Position numbers and translations under genes: made by a program. The notes under the pieces are model-generated. The model searched no databases, had not been told where the DNA came from, and saw nothing but the letters and a program-made list of their open reading frames with translations. DNA of 64,000 nt, taken from assembly GCF_002117125.1 (NCBI RefSeq), contig NZ_CP019344.1, forward strand, positions 3,224,501 to 3,288,500, given 5' to 3'. Below, one piece after another: positions 9,489 to 18,082 of the stretch (its first letter is position 1; the number at the start of each line of letters is the position of its first letter). The stretch is from Nonlabens spongiae (GTDB lineage: Bacteria > Bacteroidota > Bacteroidia > Flavobacteriales > Flavobacteriaceae).

Positions 9489-9504
9489 CGCTTTCGCGAA
9501 AGCG
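9489..9504. repeat. Core palindrome CGCTTTCGCGAAAGCG
   Basis: Perfect copy, 71 bases from the stop codon of the decayed permease, matching the 71-base spacing at the two neighbouring permease genes. Confidence 0.9.
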
Positions 9505-9575
9505 AGAAAAATACATAGACTATCAAATTCATATTCCTACGATTAGCTTTCGTCATAGGTCATCAAGCAAAGGGG

Positions 9576-9905
9576 TCATACCTCGCTGCTTTGCTCACTC
9601 TTCAAACTCTTGATTAGATTTGCCACCGCTGCATGCACCGTTTTAAAACTTATGGTTAATAATGCGATCTATAGAGCAGTAAAACCACCGGTAGCAAAAA
9701 TGTGCCAGTGTAACTCTGTGCGGTACGGATAATACTGTAACCAATTATAAGTCAAGTAATAAGCAACGGGAAATGCAATAAGAAAAGCGATGCCTACCAG
9801 CTTTACAAAATCTAGGGACAGCAGCACGGTCACTCTTGCAACACTTGCACCTACAACTTTGCGTATGCAGATCTCTTTGCGGCGTTGAGCAACCATAAGC
9901 AGGGA
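9576..9905 (-). pseudogene. Remnant of an FtsX/MacB-type permease, C-terminal domain only
   Basis: Only about 108 codons of the last FtsX domain remain: VAQRRKEICIRKVVGASV, three hydrophobic stretches, then AAVANLIKSLKSEQ. An in-frame TAG (9669-9671) interrupts it, and reading on through it restores the conserved C-terminus to a TGA at 9576-9578. The homology ends abruptly near 9905. Its 3' flank keeps the CTACGAT sequence and palindrome seen after the intact paralogues, so it was once a member of the same tandem array. Confidence 0.85.
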
Positions 9906-10049
9906 ACTTTTTGGCCATGTAGAAAATGTTAGAAAAATCGAAGTCTACGAATTGAGCTTAGATGAAAAGTTGGAAAAAAGCTATGGCCCTCAATGACTTT
10001 AATATAACTGTTATTCTCTAAACAATTCAATATATTCTAGCAATCGTCC

Positions 10050-10432
10050 TCAGTTCCAGTTGAATTTATACTGACCACTCACCGATTTCATTTCAGTAAT
10101 GATCACTAACTCGCTATTTTCTAAATCTTTAAAATCCAGTTTGATTTGTTGCAGGCCGTCTAATTTGCTATAAGTTCTAGTCCACAATTCTTGATCATTT
10201 GAGATGATTTTAAGGGTAAGTGTACCTTTAAAAATTTCAGCAGATCCCTCAAAAGAAAAAGATTTATCCTCATTTAAAACTATCGTTCTTTGAAGGTTGC
10301 CATTGGATTTTTCAAGTCCATTTTGATCACGTTTTGCGGCAATTCTTTCTGTGAGGATTGCTGAACAATTCCATACACATATGCAGGAAGACTACAAATC
10401 AGTCCTATATAAATGATGATTAGACTTTTCAT
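10050..10432 (-). pseudogene. Small exported protein broken by a frameshift
   Basis: An ATG at 10432 opens a frame with a signal-peptide-like start (MKSLIIIYIGLICSLPAYVYG) that hits a stop after 58 codons. The -1 frame takes over and reads on to a stop at 10050, giving a plausible beta-rich domain (NEDKSFSFEGSAEIF, then QQIKLDFKDLENSELVIITE). The frames meet at an A5 run (T5 at 10308-10312 on the plus strand); one lost A would explain the break. Joined, the product would be about 127 residues and secreted or periplasmic. I do not recognise a family. A homopolymer sequencing error or programmed frameshifting are the alternatives. Confidence 0.6.
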
Positions 10433-10515
10433 ATCTTCTGTTTTTTGACGCCTGGAGTGGCGAGATATTCTTAGTATTCTGAGGTTAAATTGTCTTGCTC
10501 TTTTTGTGATGGTTA

Positions 10516-10564
10516 CGCTTTCCCTCGGTCGCCATAGGATTGCTGACGGCGCAGCGCGAAAGCG
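10516..10564. repeat. 49-bp extended palindrome
   Basis: The arms CGCTTTC and GCGAAAGCG of the core are separated by exactly 33 bp of GC-rich sequence, 23/33 identical to the insert at 27442-27474. It lies 71 bases from the stop of the 798-residue permease, where the paralogous genes have the 16-bp form. Confidence 0.85.
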
Positions 10565-10635
10565 GAATTATCAAAATCCAAAATGCTACGATAGTCTCTT
10601 ATCCTTTGTCTTATTGCGAAGCGGTCTTTCATCTT

Positions 10636-13032
10636 TTACTCCGTTTTCAAACTCTTCACAGGATTAGCCACTGCAGCTTTGATAGCTTGAAAACTCACAG
10701 TGATCAAGGTCAAAATCAGAGCTCCGATTCCAGCTAGTAGGAACACGTCCACACTTATATCTGTACGGTAACTGAAGCGCTCGATCCAACCGTTCATAAA
10801 GTAGTAGGCGAGTGGCGCCGCTATGAGTATACTGATGCATACGAGCAGCAGGAAGTCTTTGGAAAGTAGCAACCACAGGTTTGCAACGCTAGCGCCTAAT
10901 ACTTTGCGTACTCCTATCTCTTTAGTACGCTGCTCTGCCACAAATGATGCGAGGCCGAATAACCCTAAACAACTTATGATGATAGCGAGAATGGTAAATA
11001 ATTTTGATAATCCAGCAACTCGTTCCTCGTTTTCAAATTTTCTAGCAAAATTCTCGTCTATAAAATCGTACTGGAAGGGTACGTTGGGGAAATGTTCCTT
11101 AAATACTTTTTCAACTATAGCGAGGTTTTCCGCTACAGAATTTTCTGGGTTCAAGCGCATTTGATAGTACGCAGAATTATCATACTTGTCAAAAGGGTAG
11201 ATGTGTTGTTTTACAGGTTCGTACGGAGATTGTATAATGGCATCTCTCACCACTCCTATTATTTTTAAAGGTGGTTCAGGATCATCGCTCGCGTTATCTA
11301 TGAGTAGTTTTCCTATTGGATCTTGAATTTGCATGTACTTTACGGCAGTTTCATTAAGGATGACTGCATTAGAATCCGTGGCAAAATTTCTGCTGAAATC
11401 CCTACCTTCAATGATCTCCATCCCCATGGTTTCTATGTAATCCCATGAAACATGCGTCATGGCAAAATCTTCTTGAAATCCTTCTGGTTTTCCATCCCAT
11501 TTATATCCAGCGGTGTTAGACCATACCTCTGTAACCGGACTCAGGGAACTGGCAAAGGCTGTAACCGCTCCACAATTCATGAATTGCGTTCTACTGAAAT
11601 CATATTTTCCGTTGAAGTCATGACTGAAGATGGGTACTTGTATGAGGCCTGCTTTATCATATCCCATCGGTCGGTTCTTTGAGTATTCAATTTGACTTAA
11701 TACAATCAGGGTTCCTATGATCAAGGTAATTGAAACCGTAAACTGGGTCACCACAAGTATCTTGCGAGGTAATGCCGCATAACGCCCAGATTTAAAAGTT
11801 CCTTTCAAAACTTTTACTGGAGTGAATGATGATAGGTATAGCGATGGGTAACTACCTGCCAGGAGTGCGGTAACTAAAATGAATACTAAGGAAAATATCC
11901 AGAACCAGCCATTCAAATAGGGAAAAGAAATATTCTTATTGGCCATCTCATTGAAGTAGCTCAATGAAACTATAACGATAACAATGGCTAGAAAATAAGC
12001 TAACAAAACTACTAGAAACGACTCGCTCAAAAACTGTTTGATGAGTTGGGATCGAGTGGAACCTATGGATTTGCGAATACCCACTTCCAGAGATCTTTTT
12101 TCTGATCGCGCGGTACTTAAATTCATGAAGTTAATGCATGCCAGTATTAATACAAATATTCCTATGATGCCAAATAGCCAAACATTCTCGATACGCCCGC
12201 CAGCTTTTTTACCATCTATGTACTCACCGTATAGATGCCACTCTTCCATGGGGTTGATGTGTAGGGTAGGGTTGTGATCATTATCTGGTTGTGCGTTCTT
12301 TTTTGTGTCGGCGATTGCGGCGTCTGCCTGTGACATGGTGACGCCTTCCTTGAGCAGAACAAACATTTGAAATGAGTTGTTGTCCCAGTTATCTGCATTG
12401 GTTCTAATCCATTCTCTGGAAGAAGTGTAATATTCCCAGGGCATTAAATAGTGCATAGTGGAAAAAGAACCGTGTTGAGGTGGATTTTTATAAACTGCCG
12501 TAACTTTGAGGGATTCCCCTCTGTCTATACTGACCAGCTGACCTATAGGATCTTCTTTCCCAAATAAGGCTTCGGCAGACTGCTCAGAAATCATTAAGCT
12601 CTTTGGATCACAAAGGCCTCGCTCAACCCCCTTTATAACCTCTATATCCAGCACTTCTAAGATTTCCTTGCTCATAAAGAAACCGTTGAGAGAGAAGCTC
12701 TCGCCACCGTGATTGAAGAATTGGGCACTTTCCCAGCTAGACATTACTACATGCTCAAAAATATCAGAGTGTTTCTCCTTAACCTCAAACTCAAGCGGTA
12801 GTGGAATCGCTTGACCGGTACTTATTTGTCCATTAAAAGTCTGGCTTTGCCATACTTGGGCAATTCTAGCTTTGTTAGTGTATGCATTGTTAAATGTGAA
12901 CTCGTCATTAATCCAAAGACCTATCATGATCGTGACGGCCATTCCTAGTGCGAGTCCTAGAATGTTTATGGCAGAGTAAATCTTACTTTTAATCAGATTC
13001 CTCCAGGCTATTTTGAAATTGTTTTTTAGCAT
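10636..13032 (-). CDS. FtsX/MacB-type ABC permease
   Basis: The 798-residue protein has the same architecture as its neighbours: MLKNNFKIAWRNL and a first helix, a periplasmic MacB_PCD domain, a central three-helix group with ARSEKRSLEVGIRKSIGS (about residue 310), a second periplasmic domain, and the final domain with AEQRTKEIGVRKVLGASV and VANPVKSLKTE. It is 104 bp downstream of the 784-residue paralogue in the same direction. Tandem duplication is evident from protein ends and from the shared 3' flank. Confidence 0.9.
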   Translation of the reverse strand: MLKNNFKIAWRNLIKSKIYSAINILGLALGMAVTIMIGLWINDEFTFNNAYTNKARIAQVWQSQTFNGQISTGQAIPLPLEFEVKEKHSDIFEHVVMSSWESAQFFNHGGESFSLNGFFMSKEILEVLDIEVIKGVERGLCDPKSLMISEQSAEALFGKEDPIGQLVSIDRGESLKVTAVYKNPPQHGSFSTMHYLMPWEYYTSSREWIRTNADNWDNNSFQMFVLLKEGVTMSQADAAIADTKKNAQPDNDHNPTLHINPMEEWHLYGEYIDGKKAGGRIENVWLFGIIGIFVLILACINFMNLSTARSEKRSLEVGIRKSIGSTRSQLIKQFLSESFLVVLLAYFLAIVIVIVSLSYFNEMANKNISFPYLNGWFWIFSLVFILVTALLAGSYPSLYLSSFTPVKVLKGTFKSGRYAALPRKILVVTQFTVSITLIIGTLIVLSQIEYSKNRPMGYDKAGLIQVPIFSHDFNGKYDFSRTQFMNCGAVTAFASSLSPVTEVWSNTAGYKWDGKPEGFQEDFAMTHVSWDYIETMGMEIIEGRDFSRNFATDSNAVILNETAVKYMQIQDPIGKLLIDNASDDPEPPLKIIGVVRDAIIQSPYEPVKQHIYPFDKYDNSAYYQMRLNPENSVAENLAIVEKVFKEHFPNVPFQYDFIDENFARKFENEERVAGLSKLFTILAIIISCLGLFGLASFVAEQRTKEIGVRKVLGASVANLWLLLSKDFLLLVCISILIAAPLAYYFMNGWIERFSYRTDISVDVFLLAGIGALILTLITVSFQAIKAAVANPVKSLKTE

Positions 13033-13049
13033 TTGGTTTGTTTTAGTTT

Positions 13050-13065
13050 CGCTTTCGCGAAAGCG
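13050..13065. repeat. Core palindrome CGCTTTCGCGAAAGCG
   Basis: Perfect copy between two permease genes, 71 bases after the stop of the 784-residue permease and just before the start of the 798-residue one. Confidence 0.9.
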
Positions 13066-13136
13066 TAATTATTAAGATCTACACCGATACGATGGTCTTT
13101 ACTCCTTTATCTTTAAGCGAAGCGATTATTCATCTT

Positions 13137-15491
13137 CTATTCCGTTTTCAAGCTTTTGATGGGATTTGCAACTGCTGCTTTTATGGCCTGGAAGCTCACC
13201 GTGAGCAGGGCTATAGCAAGTGCTGAAAAAGCAGCCAAGAAAAATACGAGCGGATTGATCTCAATGCGGTAGGCAAAATCCTGCAGCCAATTTTCCATAA
13301 CGAGATAGCCGACTGGGATGGCGATTACCACTGCAATCCCTATGAGTTTCAAGAAGTCTTGTGACAGCAATTTCACGATATTTGTAACGCTGGAGCCTAG
13401 TACTTTGCGTACACCTATTTCTTTGCGACGCTGCTCTGCCGTGTAGGCCGATAGTCCAAAAAGCCCCAAACACGATATGAAAATTGCCAGTACAGCAAAG
13501 ATTTGTGATAGCTGACCGATCAGGTTCTCACTTCTGAAACGTGCCTCAAACTCATCGTCCACAAATCGATATTCAAGAGGGTAGCCTTCATTATGTTTAT
13601 CCAAAACCTTTTCAATCTCTGTGATGACGCTGTGGGTATCAATGCCTTCAGCAGGTTTTAGGTAGAGGTAGTTAGCGCCTTCTTTCTGGTGATAAAACAG
13701 CACGGGATCACTATCTGTATACATGTCGCCATATTGATAATTTGCTACGACTCCTTTTACGGTAAGTTGCATATCGCCCCAGGTTACAATAGAGCCTATG
13801 ATATCTTCCTTTTTCATGAGATCAGCAAAGGATTTTGAGATAAGGATACTGGTTGAATCTTTAGCCACGTCAGTTGAGAAACCTCGACCTTCCAGAATAT
13901 CTAAACCAGTAGTTTTAAAATAATCTTTTGTGATTGTATGGAAGGAAACGAGAATATCTTCATCTTCTGGCTTGCCGTCCCATTCTAGTCCAGAAGTGTT
14001 GTTCCCTTCAGAAAGCGCTTGCGAATTGCTAAGACCCGCACTAGAAATTACACCAGCCGATTTCAAGTCTTGCTCGATCAATTCGAAATTTTCAATGATT
14101 TGATCCGTATAAGGGATTTCGACCAGATTGTCTTTATCGATTCCCAAATCCCTGTTTTTAACATGCTGTACCTGTTGATATACCAGTATCGTACTGATGA
14201 TAAAAACGATGGATACTGAAAATTGAGCAACCACAAGTCCCTTGCGTATGAACGTAGCGCCTCCACTTGATTTAAAGGCACCTTTTAAAACGGATACAGG
14301 TTTGAACGAAGACAGATAAAATGCTGGGTAAAGTCCCGCTAGCAAACCACATAACAAAATTATAGAGGTCAAACTTATGATATGCAAAGGATCCATAAGT
14401 CTAAGCGAGACTCGAGCGTTGAGCATAGCGTTAAATTCCGGAATGATCAAGAGTAAAAGCCCCACGCTCAAGACTCCGGCTAGAAACGCAGTGACCAGCG
14501 ACTCTGATAAAAATTGAAAAATCAACTGATTCTTACTTGAGCCAAGCGCCTTGCGCATGCCTACTTCATTTGCCCTCTTCTCGCTGCGAGCAGTTGCGAT
14601 ATTCATAAAATTGATACAGGCAATGATGAGTATGATCAAGGCAATTGCGGCAAACAACCTTATAAATTCTATTTGCCCACCTACAATTTCACCATTTTTA
14701 AACGTATTCCTCAGATGCCAGTCTTCTGCAGAAAATAGTATGGCTTCTGTACTTGGATCGTTGGTTTTTGTAGGTAAAACGGCTTTTACCTTTTCATTTG
14801 TTGCGGTGTAATCAGCGCTGGGCTTAAGTTTTACAAAAGCATCTGTGAAATTGCTGTCGTAGCCTTGAGTCCACTCCTTGCCATCTGTAAAATTCTCGAA
14901 GGGTATAAATGAATCGAAAGTGTAAGTAGAGGACTCAGGTATATTTTTAATGACTCCCGTCACTTGATAGCTCTCGGTTTTGTTAATGAGTAAGGTCTGG
15001 TTTAATGGATCTTGATTTTGAAAAAGTCTAACTGCAAGGTCTTGAGTCAAAACAATGCTCTTTTTGTTTTGAAACGTACGCTCCGCATTTCCAGCAATGA
15101 ATTCAAGACTGAAGATGTCAAAAATATCTTCATCAGCATAGGCGCTATTGCCATTAAGAGCTGTTTCTCCTGCGGTTAGTAACAGATCTGTATTGCGCAT
15201 TCTTCCGGATTTTGCCACTTCTGGAATTTCGTCCTTCAGCACTTGTGCGAGAGGTCCCGGAGTCGCTTGATTAAAAGTGCGCCACTCTCCGTCATATTTT
15301 TGATTTGTAGGTATTGAATAGACAAGGTGTTTATCTTCAATATGCTGATCGTAGCTCAGCTCACCTTCAATCCATAGAAAAATCAATCCAGCACAAGTGA
15401 TTCCTATAGCGAGTCCTGCAATATTTAATAAAGAGTATCCCTTGTTTTTCCAAAGGTTTCTCAAAGCGATTTTGAAATAGTTTTTTAGCAT
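13137..15491 (-). CDS. FtsX/MacB-type ABC permease
   Basis: The 784-residue protein has the duplicated FtsX layout: a first helix within MLKNYFKIALRNL-, a periplasmic domain, a central helix group with ARSEKRANEVGMRKALGSSK, a second periplasmic domain and the final domain with AEQRRKEIGVRKVLGSSV and VANPIKSLKTE. It is the first permease after the ATPase at 15637-16344 and most likely its direct partner. The substrate is unknown; MacB-like and antimicrobial-peptide-resistance roles are both known for the wider family. Confidence 0.9.
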   Translation of the reverse strand: MLKNYFKIALRNLWKNKGYSLLNIAGLAIGITCAGLIFLWIEGELSYDQHIEDKHLVYSIPTNQKYDGEWRTFNQATPGPLAQVLKDEIPEVAKSGRMRNTDLLLTAGETALNGNSAYADEDIFDIFSLEFIAGNAERTFQNKKSIVLTQDLAVRLFQNQDPLNQTLLINKTESYQVTGVIKNIPESSTYTFDSFIPFENFTDGKEWTQGYDSNFTDAFVKLKPSADYTATNEKVKAVLPTKTNDPSTEAILFSAEDWHLRNTFKNGEIVGGQIEFIRLFAAIALIILIIACINFMNIATARSEKRANEVGMRKALGSSKNQLIFQFLSESLVTAFLAGVLSVGLLLLIIPEFNAMLNARVSLRLMDPLHIISLTSIILLCGLLAGLYPAFYLSSFKPVSVLKGAFKSSGGATFIRKGLVVAQFSVSIVFIISTILVYQQVQHVKNRDLGIDKDNLVEIPYTDQIIENFELIEQDLKSAGVISSAGLSNSQALSEGNNTSGLEWDGKPEDEDILVSFHTITKDYFKTTGLDILEGRGFSTDVAKDSTSILISKSFADLMKKEDIIGSIVTWGDMQLTVKGVVANYQYGDMYTDSDPVLFYHQKEGANYLYLKPAEGIDTHSVITEIEKVLDKHNEGYPLEYRFVDDEFEARFRSENLIGQLSQIFAVLAIFISCLGLFGLSAYTAEQRRKEIGVRKVLGSSVTNIVKLLSQDFLKLIGIAVVIAIPVGYLVMENWLQDFAYRIEINPLVFFLAAFSALAIALLTVSFQAIKAAVANPIKSLKTE

Positions 15492-15522
15492 TTTTAAGTT
15501 CGTTTGCTATTTGTTTTTGTTA

Positions 15523-15538
15523 CGCTTTCGCGAAAGCG
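15523..15538. repeat. Core palindrome CGCTTTCGCGAAAGCG
   Basis: Perfect copy in the gap between the ATPase at 15637-16344 and the permease at 13137-15491, 31 bases before the permease start. Confidence 0.9.
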
Positions 15539-15636
15539 GAAACCTTCTACGGCATTATCATAAATTCAATAAAGCAATGTGCTATCCAGAGAATGAAAGG
15601 GACCATGGGAATATTATTTTGATTGATGGGAAGCCG

Positions 15637-16344
15637 CTATACCGCTGCCGTTGCTTTTGCTTTATATTCTGAAAGCACATTTTCAGTCACTTTCTGACCG
15701 TCCAGCATCCTAATGATGCGGTGGCTGTACTTGGCATCGTGTTCACTATGTGTTACCATAACTATAGTTGTTCCAGCGGCATTGAGTTCAGTAAGCAGAT
15801 CCATGACCTCGTTACCGTTACTGCTGTCCAGATTACCCGTAGGTTCATCGGCAAGGATGAGCTTGGGATTATTGATTACAGCTCTAGCGACGGCCACACG
15901 CTGCTGCTGACCACCTGATAGCTGTTGCGGGAAATGATTGCGACGGTGCATGATCTGCATTTTTTCAAGTACCTCATCTACGCGTTTTTTGCGCTCTGAT
16001 GTCTTCACATTTGTGTAGATCAACGGTAACTCAACGTTTTCAAAAACGGTCAGCTCATCGATTAGGTTGAAACTCTGAAAAACGAATCCAATATTGTGCT
16101 TGCGCAACTGGGAACGTTTACGCTCGTTATAACCGCTCACCTCGGTGCCGTTGAAGATAAAGCTCCCGCCGTCTGGATCATCCAGCAATCCTAGGATATT
16201 GAGTAAGGTAGATTTTCCACAACCAGATGGTCCCATAATCGCGACAAATTCTCCTTCATTTACGTGAAAGGATAGTTTATTGAGAGCTACGGTGCGTACT
16301 TCTTCTGTAGCATAATATTTTTCAAGGTCTATAATCTTTATCAT
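15637..16344 (-). CDS. ABC transporter ATPase (MacB type)
   Basis: The 235-residue ATPase has Walker A GPSGCGKST, the signature LSGGQQQRVAVARA, Walker B LILADEPTGNLDS and the switch histidine in VTHSEH, all canonical. It sits between the membrane-fusion adaptor and the first permease, the order expected for a MacAB-like tripartite pump. The palindrome at 15523 lies in its short 3' flank. Confidence 0.93.
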   Translation of the reverse strand: MIKIIDLEKYYATEEVRTVALNKLSFHVNEGEFVAIMGPSGCGKSTLLNILGLLDDPDGGSFIFNGTEVSGYNERKRSQLRKHNIGFVFQSFNLIDELTVFENVELPLIYTNVKTSERKKRVDEVLEKMQIMHRRNHFPQQLSGGQQQRVAVARAVINNPKLILADEPTGNLDSSNGNEVMDLLTELNAAGTTIVMVTHSEHDAKYSHRIIRMLDGQKVTENVLSEYKAKATAAV

Positions 16345-16541
16345 TTTTCTGCTGATTAGATGATTATTAAAGGAATTTTAAATGCCTTTGTGGATTAAAA
16401 CTTGGGTGATTTAAATCTTTTCGTATGCGTGGTGATCTCTCTGGCAAAGGCCTTTGATCTCCATGATTTTTGTAGTCTAAGTGGTGCATCTATTATTTTC
16501 ATAGCAGTGTTTTTTAAATTGTTGATGATCAGTTTTATATT

Positions 16542-16574
16542 AGCTCACAGCTCACAGCTCACAGCTCATAGCTC
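16542..16574. repeat. Heptanucleotide tandem repeat
   Basis: AGCTCAC is repeated three times, followed by AGCTCAT and AGCTC, giving about 4.7 units. It lies in the 234-bp gap between the adaptor stop and the ATPase start. The rest of that gap contains no gene. Confidence 0.8.
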
Positions 16575-16578
16575 TTCA

Positions 16579-17850
16579 TCAATTCAGTACAAGTTCTTCT
16601 ACATCACCGTAGCTATCATAGCTATTTGTGATGACACGATCGCCAGGCTGTAATCCTTCAAGAACTTCATAGTATTTAGTATTCTGGCTTCCCAGTTTTA
16701 TGGGTACTTTGTATGCCCGATCACCATCTTGGCTCACTTTGAAAATCCAGTTTCCGCCTGTTTCTTGGAAAAAACCACCTTTTGATACGAGAAGCGCTTC
16801 TTTCTCTTGGCTCAAAGCCAGTCTTATTTGCAGGCTTTGTCCTCTTCTTATCTCTTCTGGTGTGGCGTTTACAAAAGTCATATCCACCTGAAAGCGTCCA
16901 TTGTTCACCTGGCTGTACACCTTTTTGATCTCCAGTTCATAGGTTTTTGAATCCATGTCAAAAGTTCCACGCTGACCTGCGTAGATGCGGGAGATGTAAT
17001 GCTCGTCTATATCCACACGCACTTTAAATCCATCGAGAACATCTATTTGTCCCAGACGAGCTCCCTTATTTATGGATTGCCCGATTTCTGCATCTAGCGA
17101 GGTGAGCTGACCATCTACCGGAGCACGTACTACAAGATCTGCCACTTTCCTACGCATTAGTTCAAGTGCATTTTGTGTGCGGGCGTAGGAACTCTGTGCT
17201 TGATTGTTCTCAATCTGAACGGCAAGTGAATCTTGTGCAAGGATCTGTTTAGAAAGTTCCATACGTTCTTTCTGGTAGTTGTAATTGTTCTCAGACTGAA
17301 TGAATACCTGTTTAGCAATAACGCCTTTTTCATACAGTCTTTTATTAAGGTCGTACACGCGCTTAGCTTCGATAAGACTGTTTTCAACATCAGTATTTTG
17401 GTTCAGGCGGTTGATGGTATTTTGACGCGCTTGATTCTGGGAGATCTGCATTTGTGTCAAGAGATTGTACACCGACGTTTCTTGATTGACTAGGCTTAAT
17501 TCTAAGTCGGTGTTTGACAATCTCATAATGGGTTCACCTTTTTTCATCATGGCGCCATCTTCGACAAATTTTTCCTCAACACGACCACCTTCAAGTGCAT
17601 CTAGATAAATGGTGTTTTTAGGCAGGACTACGCCGTTCACAGGTATGTTTTCCTGAAAAACACCTAGTGTTACCTCATTTATGGACAACCTTTCTTTTTC
17701 AACGTTTAATTTTGATGCTCCCGTGGTAGAAAGTAAAACAAAAACGATCAGGGCAATAATTGCCACACCACCTGCGATCATTAGTATCTTCCGTAAGTTG
17801 AATCTTTTCTTTTCTAAGGGTATATCCATGATTATCACATTCTCGTCCAA
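16579..17850 (-). CDS. Membrane-fusion (HlyD/MacA-like) efflux adaptor
   Basis: The 423-residue protein has an N-terminal membrane anchor (about residues 22-44), a split lipoyl-like domain (EGGRVEEKFVEDGAMMKKGEP near residue 90, VRAPVDGQLTSLDAEIGQSI near 245), a long alpha-helical hairpin rich in Gln and Asn between them, and beta-barrel and proximal domains to the end. It should bridge inner-membrane permease and an outer-membrane channel; no outer-membrane factor gene is in the window. It is the first gene of the minus-strand efflux cluster and diverges from the two-component genes. Confidence 0.9.
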   Translation of the reverse strand: MDENVIIMDIPLEKKRFNLRKILMIAGGVAIIALIVFVLLSTTGASKLNVEKERLSINEVTLGVFQENIPVNGVVLPKNTIYLDALEGGRVEEKFVEDGAMMKKGEPIMRLSNTDLELSLVNQETSVYNLLTQMQISQNQARQNTINRLNQNTDVENSLIEAKRVYDLNKRLYEKGVIAKQVFIQSENNYNYQKERMELSKQILAQDSLAVQIENNQAQSSYARTQNALELMRRKVADLVVRAPVDGQLTSLDAEIGQSINKGARLGQIDVLDGFKVRVDIDEHYISRIYAGQRGTFDMDSKTYELEIKKVYSQVNNGRFQVDMTFVNATPEEIRRGQSLQIRLALSQEKEALLVSKGGFFQETGGNWIFKVSQDGDRAYKVPIKLGSQNTKYYEVLEGLQPGDRVITNSYDSYGDVEELVLN

Positions 17851-17924
17851 GTGATCTTGATAAACGTGCCAAAACTATTTCCTGTTGATATTCAGTTATT
17901 TGTATTAGGGATTAACAGATTTGA

Positions 17925-17958
17925 GTGTACGGTTTTGATACAGTTGTGTACGTTTTTG
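17925..17958 (-). promoter_or_regulatory. Candidate upstream activator site, copy 2
   Basis: Partner of 8694-8727, with two GTGTACG-type units at 17925 and 17946 (21 bp apart). It lies 75-108 bp before the adaptor start and in the divergent region shared with the NtrC-type regulator gene. Confidence 0.5.
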
Positions 17959-17979
17959 TAAAAGGGTTTGAAGATGTTA

Positions 17980-17995
17980 CGCTTTCGCGAAAGCG
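17980..17995. repeat. Core palindrome CGCTTTCGCGAAAGCG
   Basis: Perfect copy in the divergent intergenic region between adaptor and response regulator, at the same position relative to the activator-site candidate as the copy at 8747. Confidence 0.9.
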
Positions 17996-18082
17996 GAAAA
18001 TTGACAGAGAACCTCCTGAATTATGAGAGACCGTTTATTTTTACAGGATAATTCTTCAAGAAATTCAATTGTAACTTTTGAC

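Noticed and set aside
17850-17875. TGGCAC on the minus strand as the -24 part of a sigma-54 promoter for the adaptor gene.
   Set aside because: The -12 GC element is missing at the proper distance (the sequence reads TCAAG), so I do not call a promoter.
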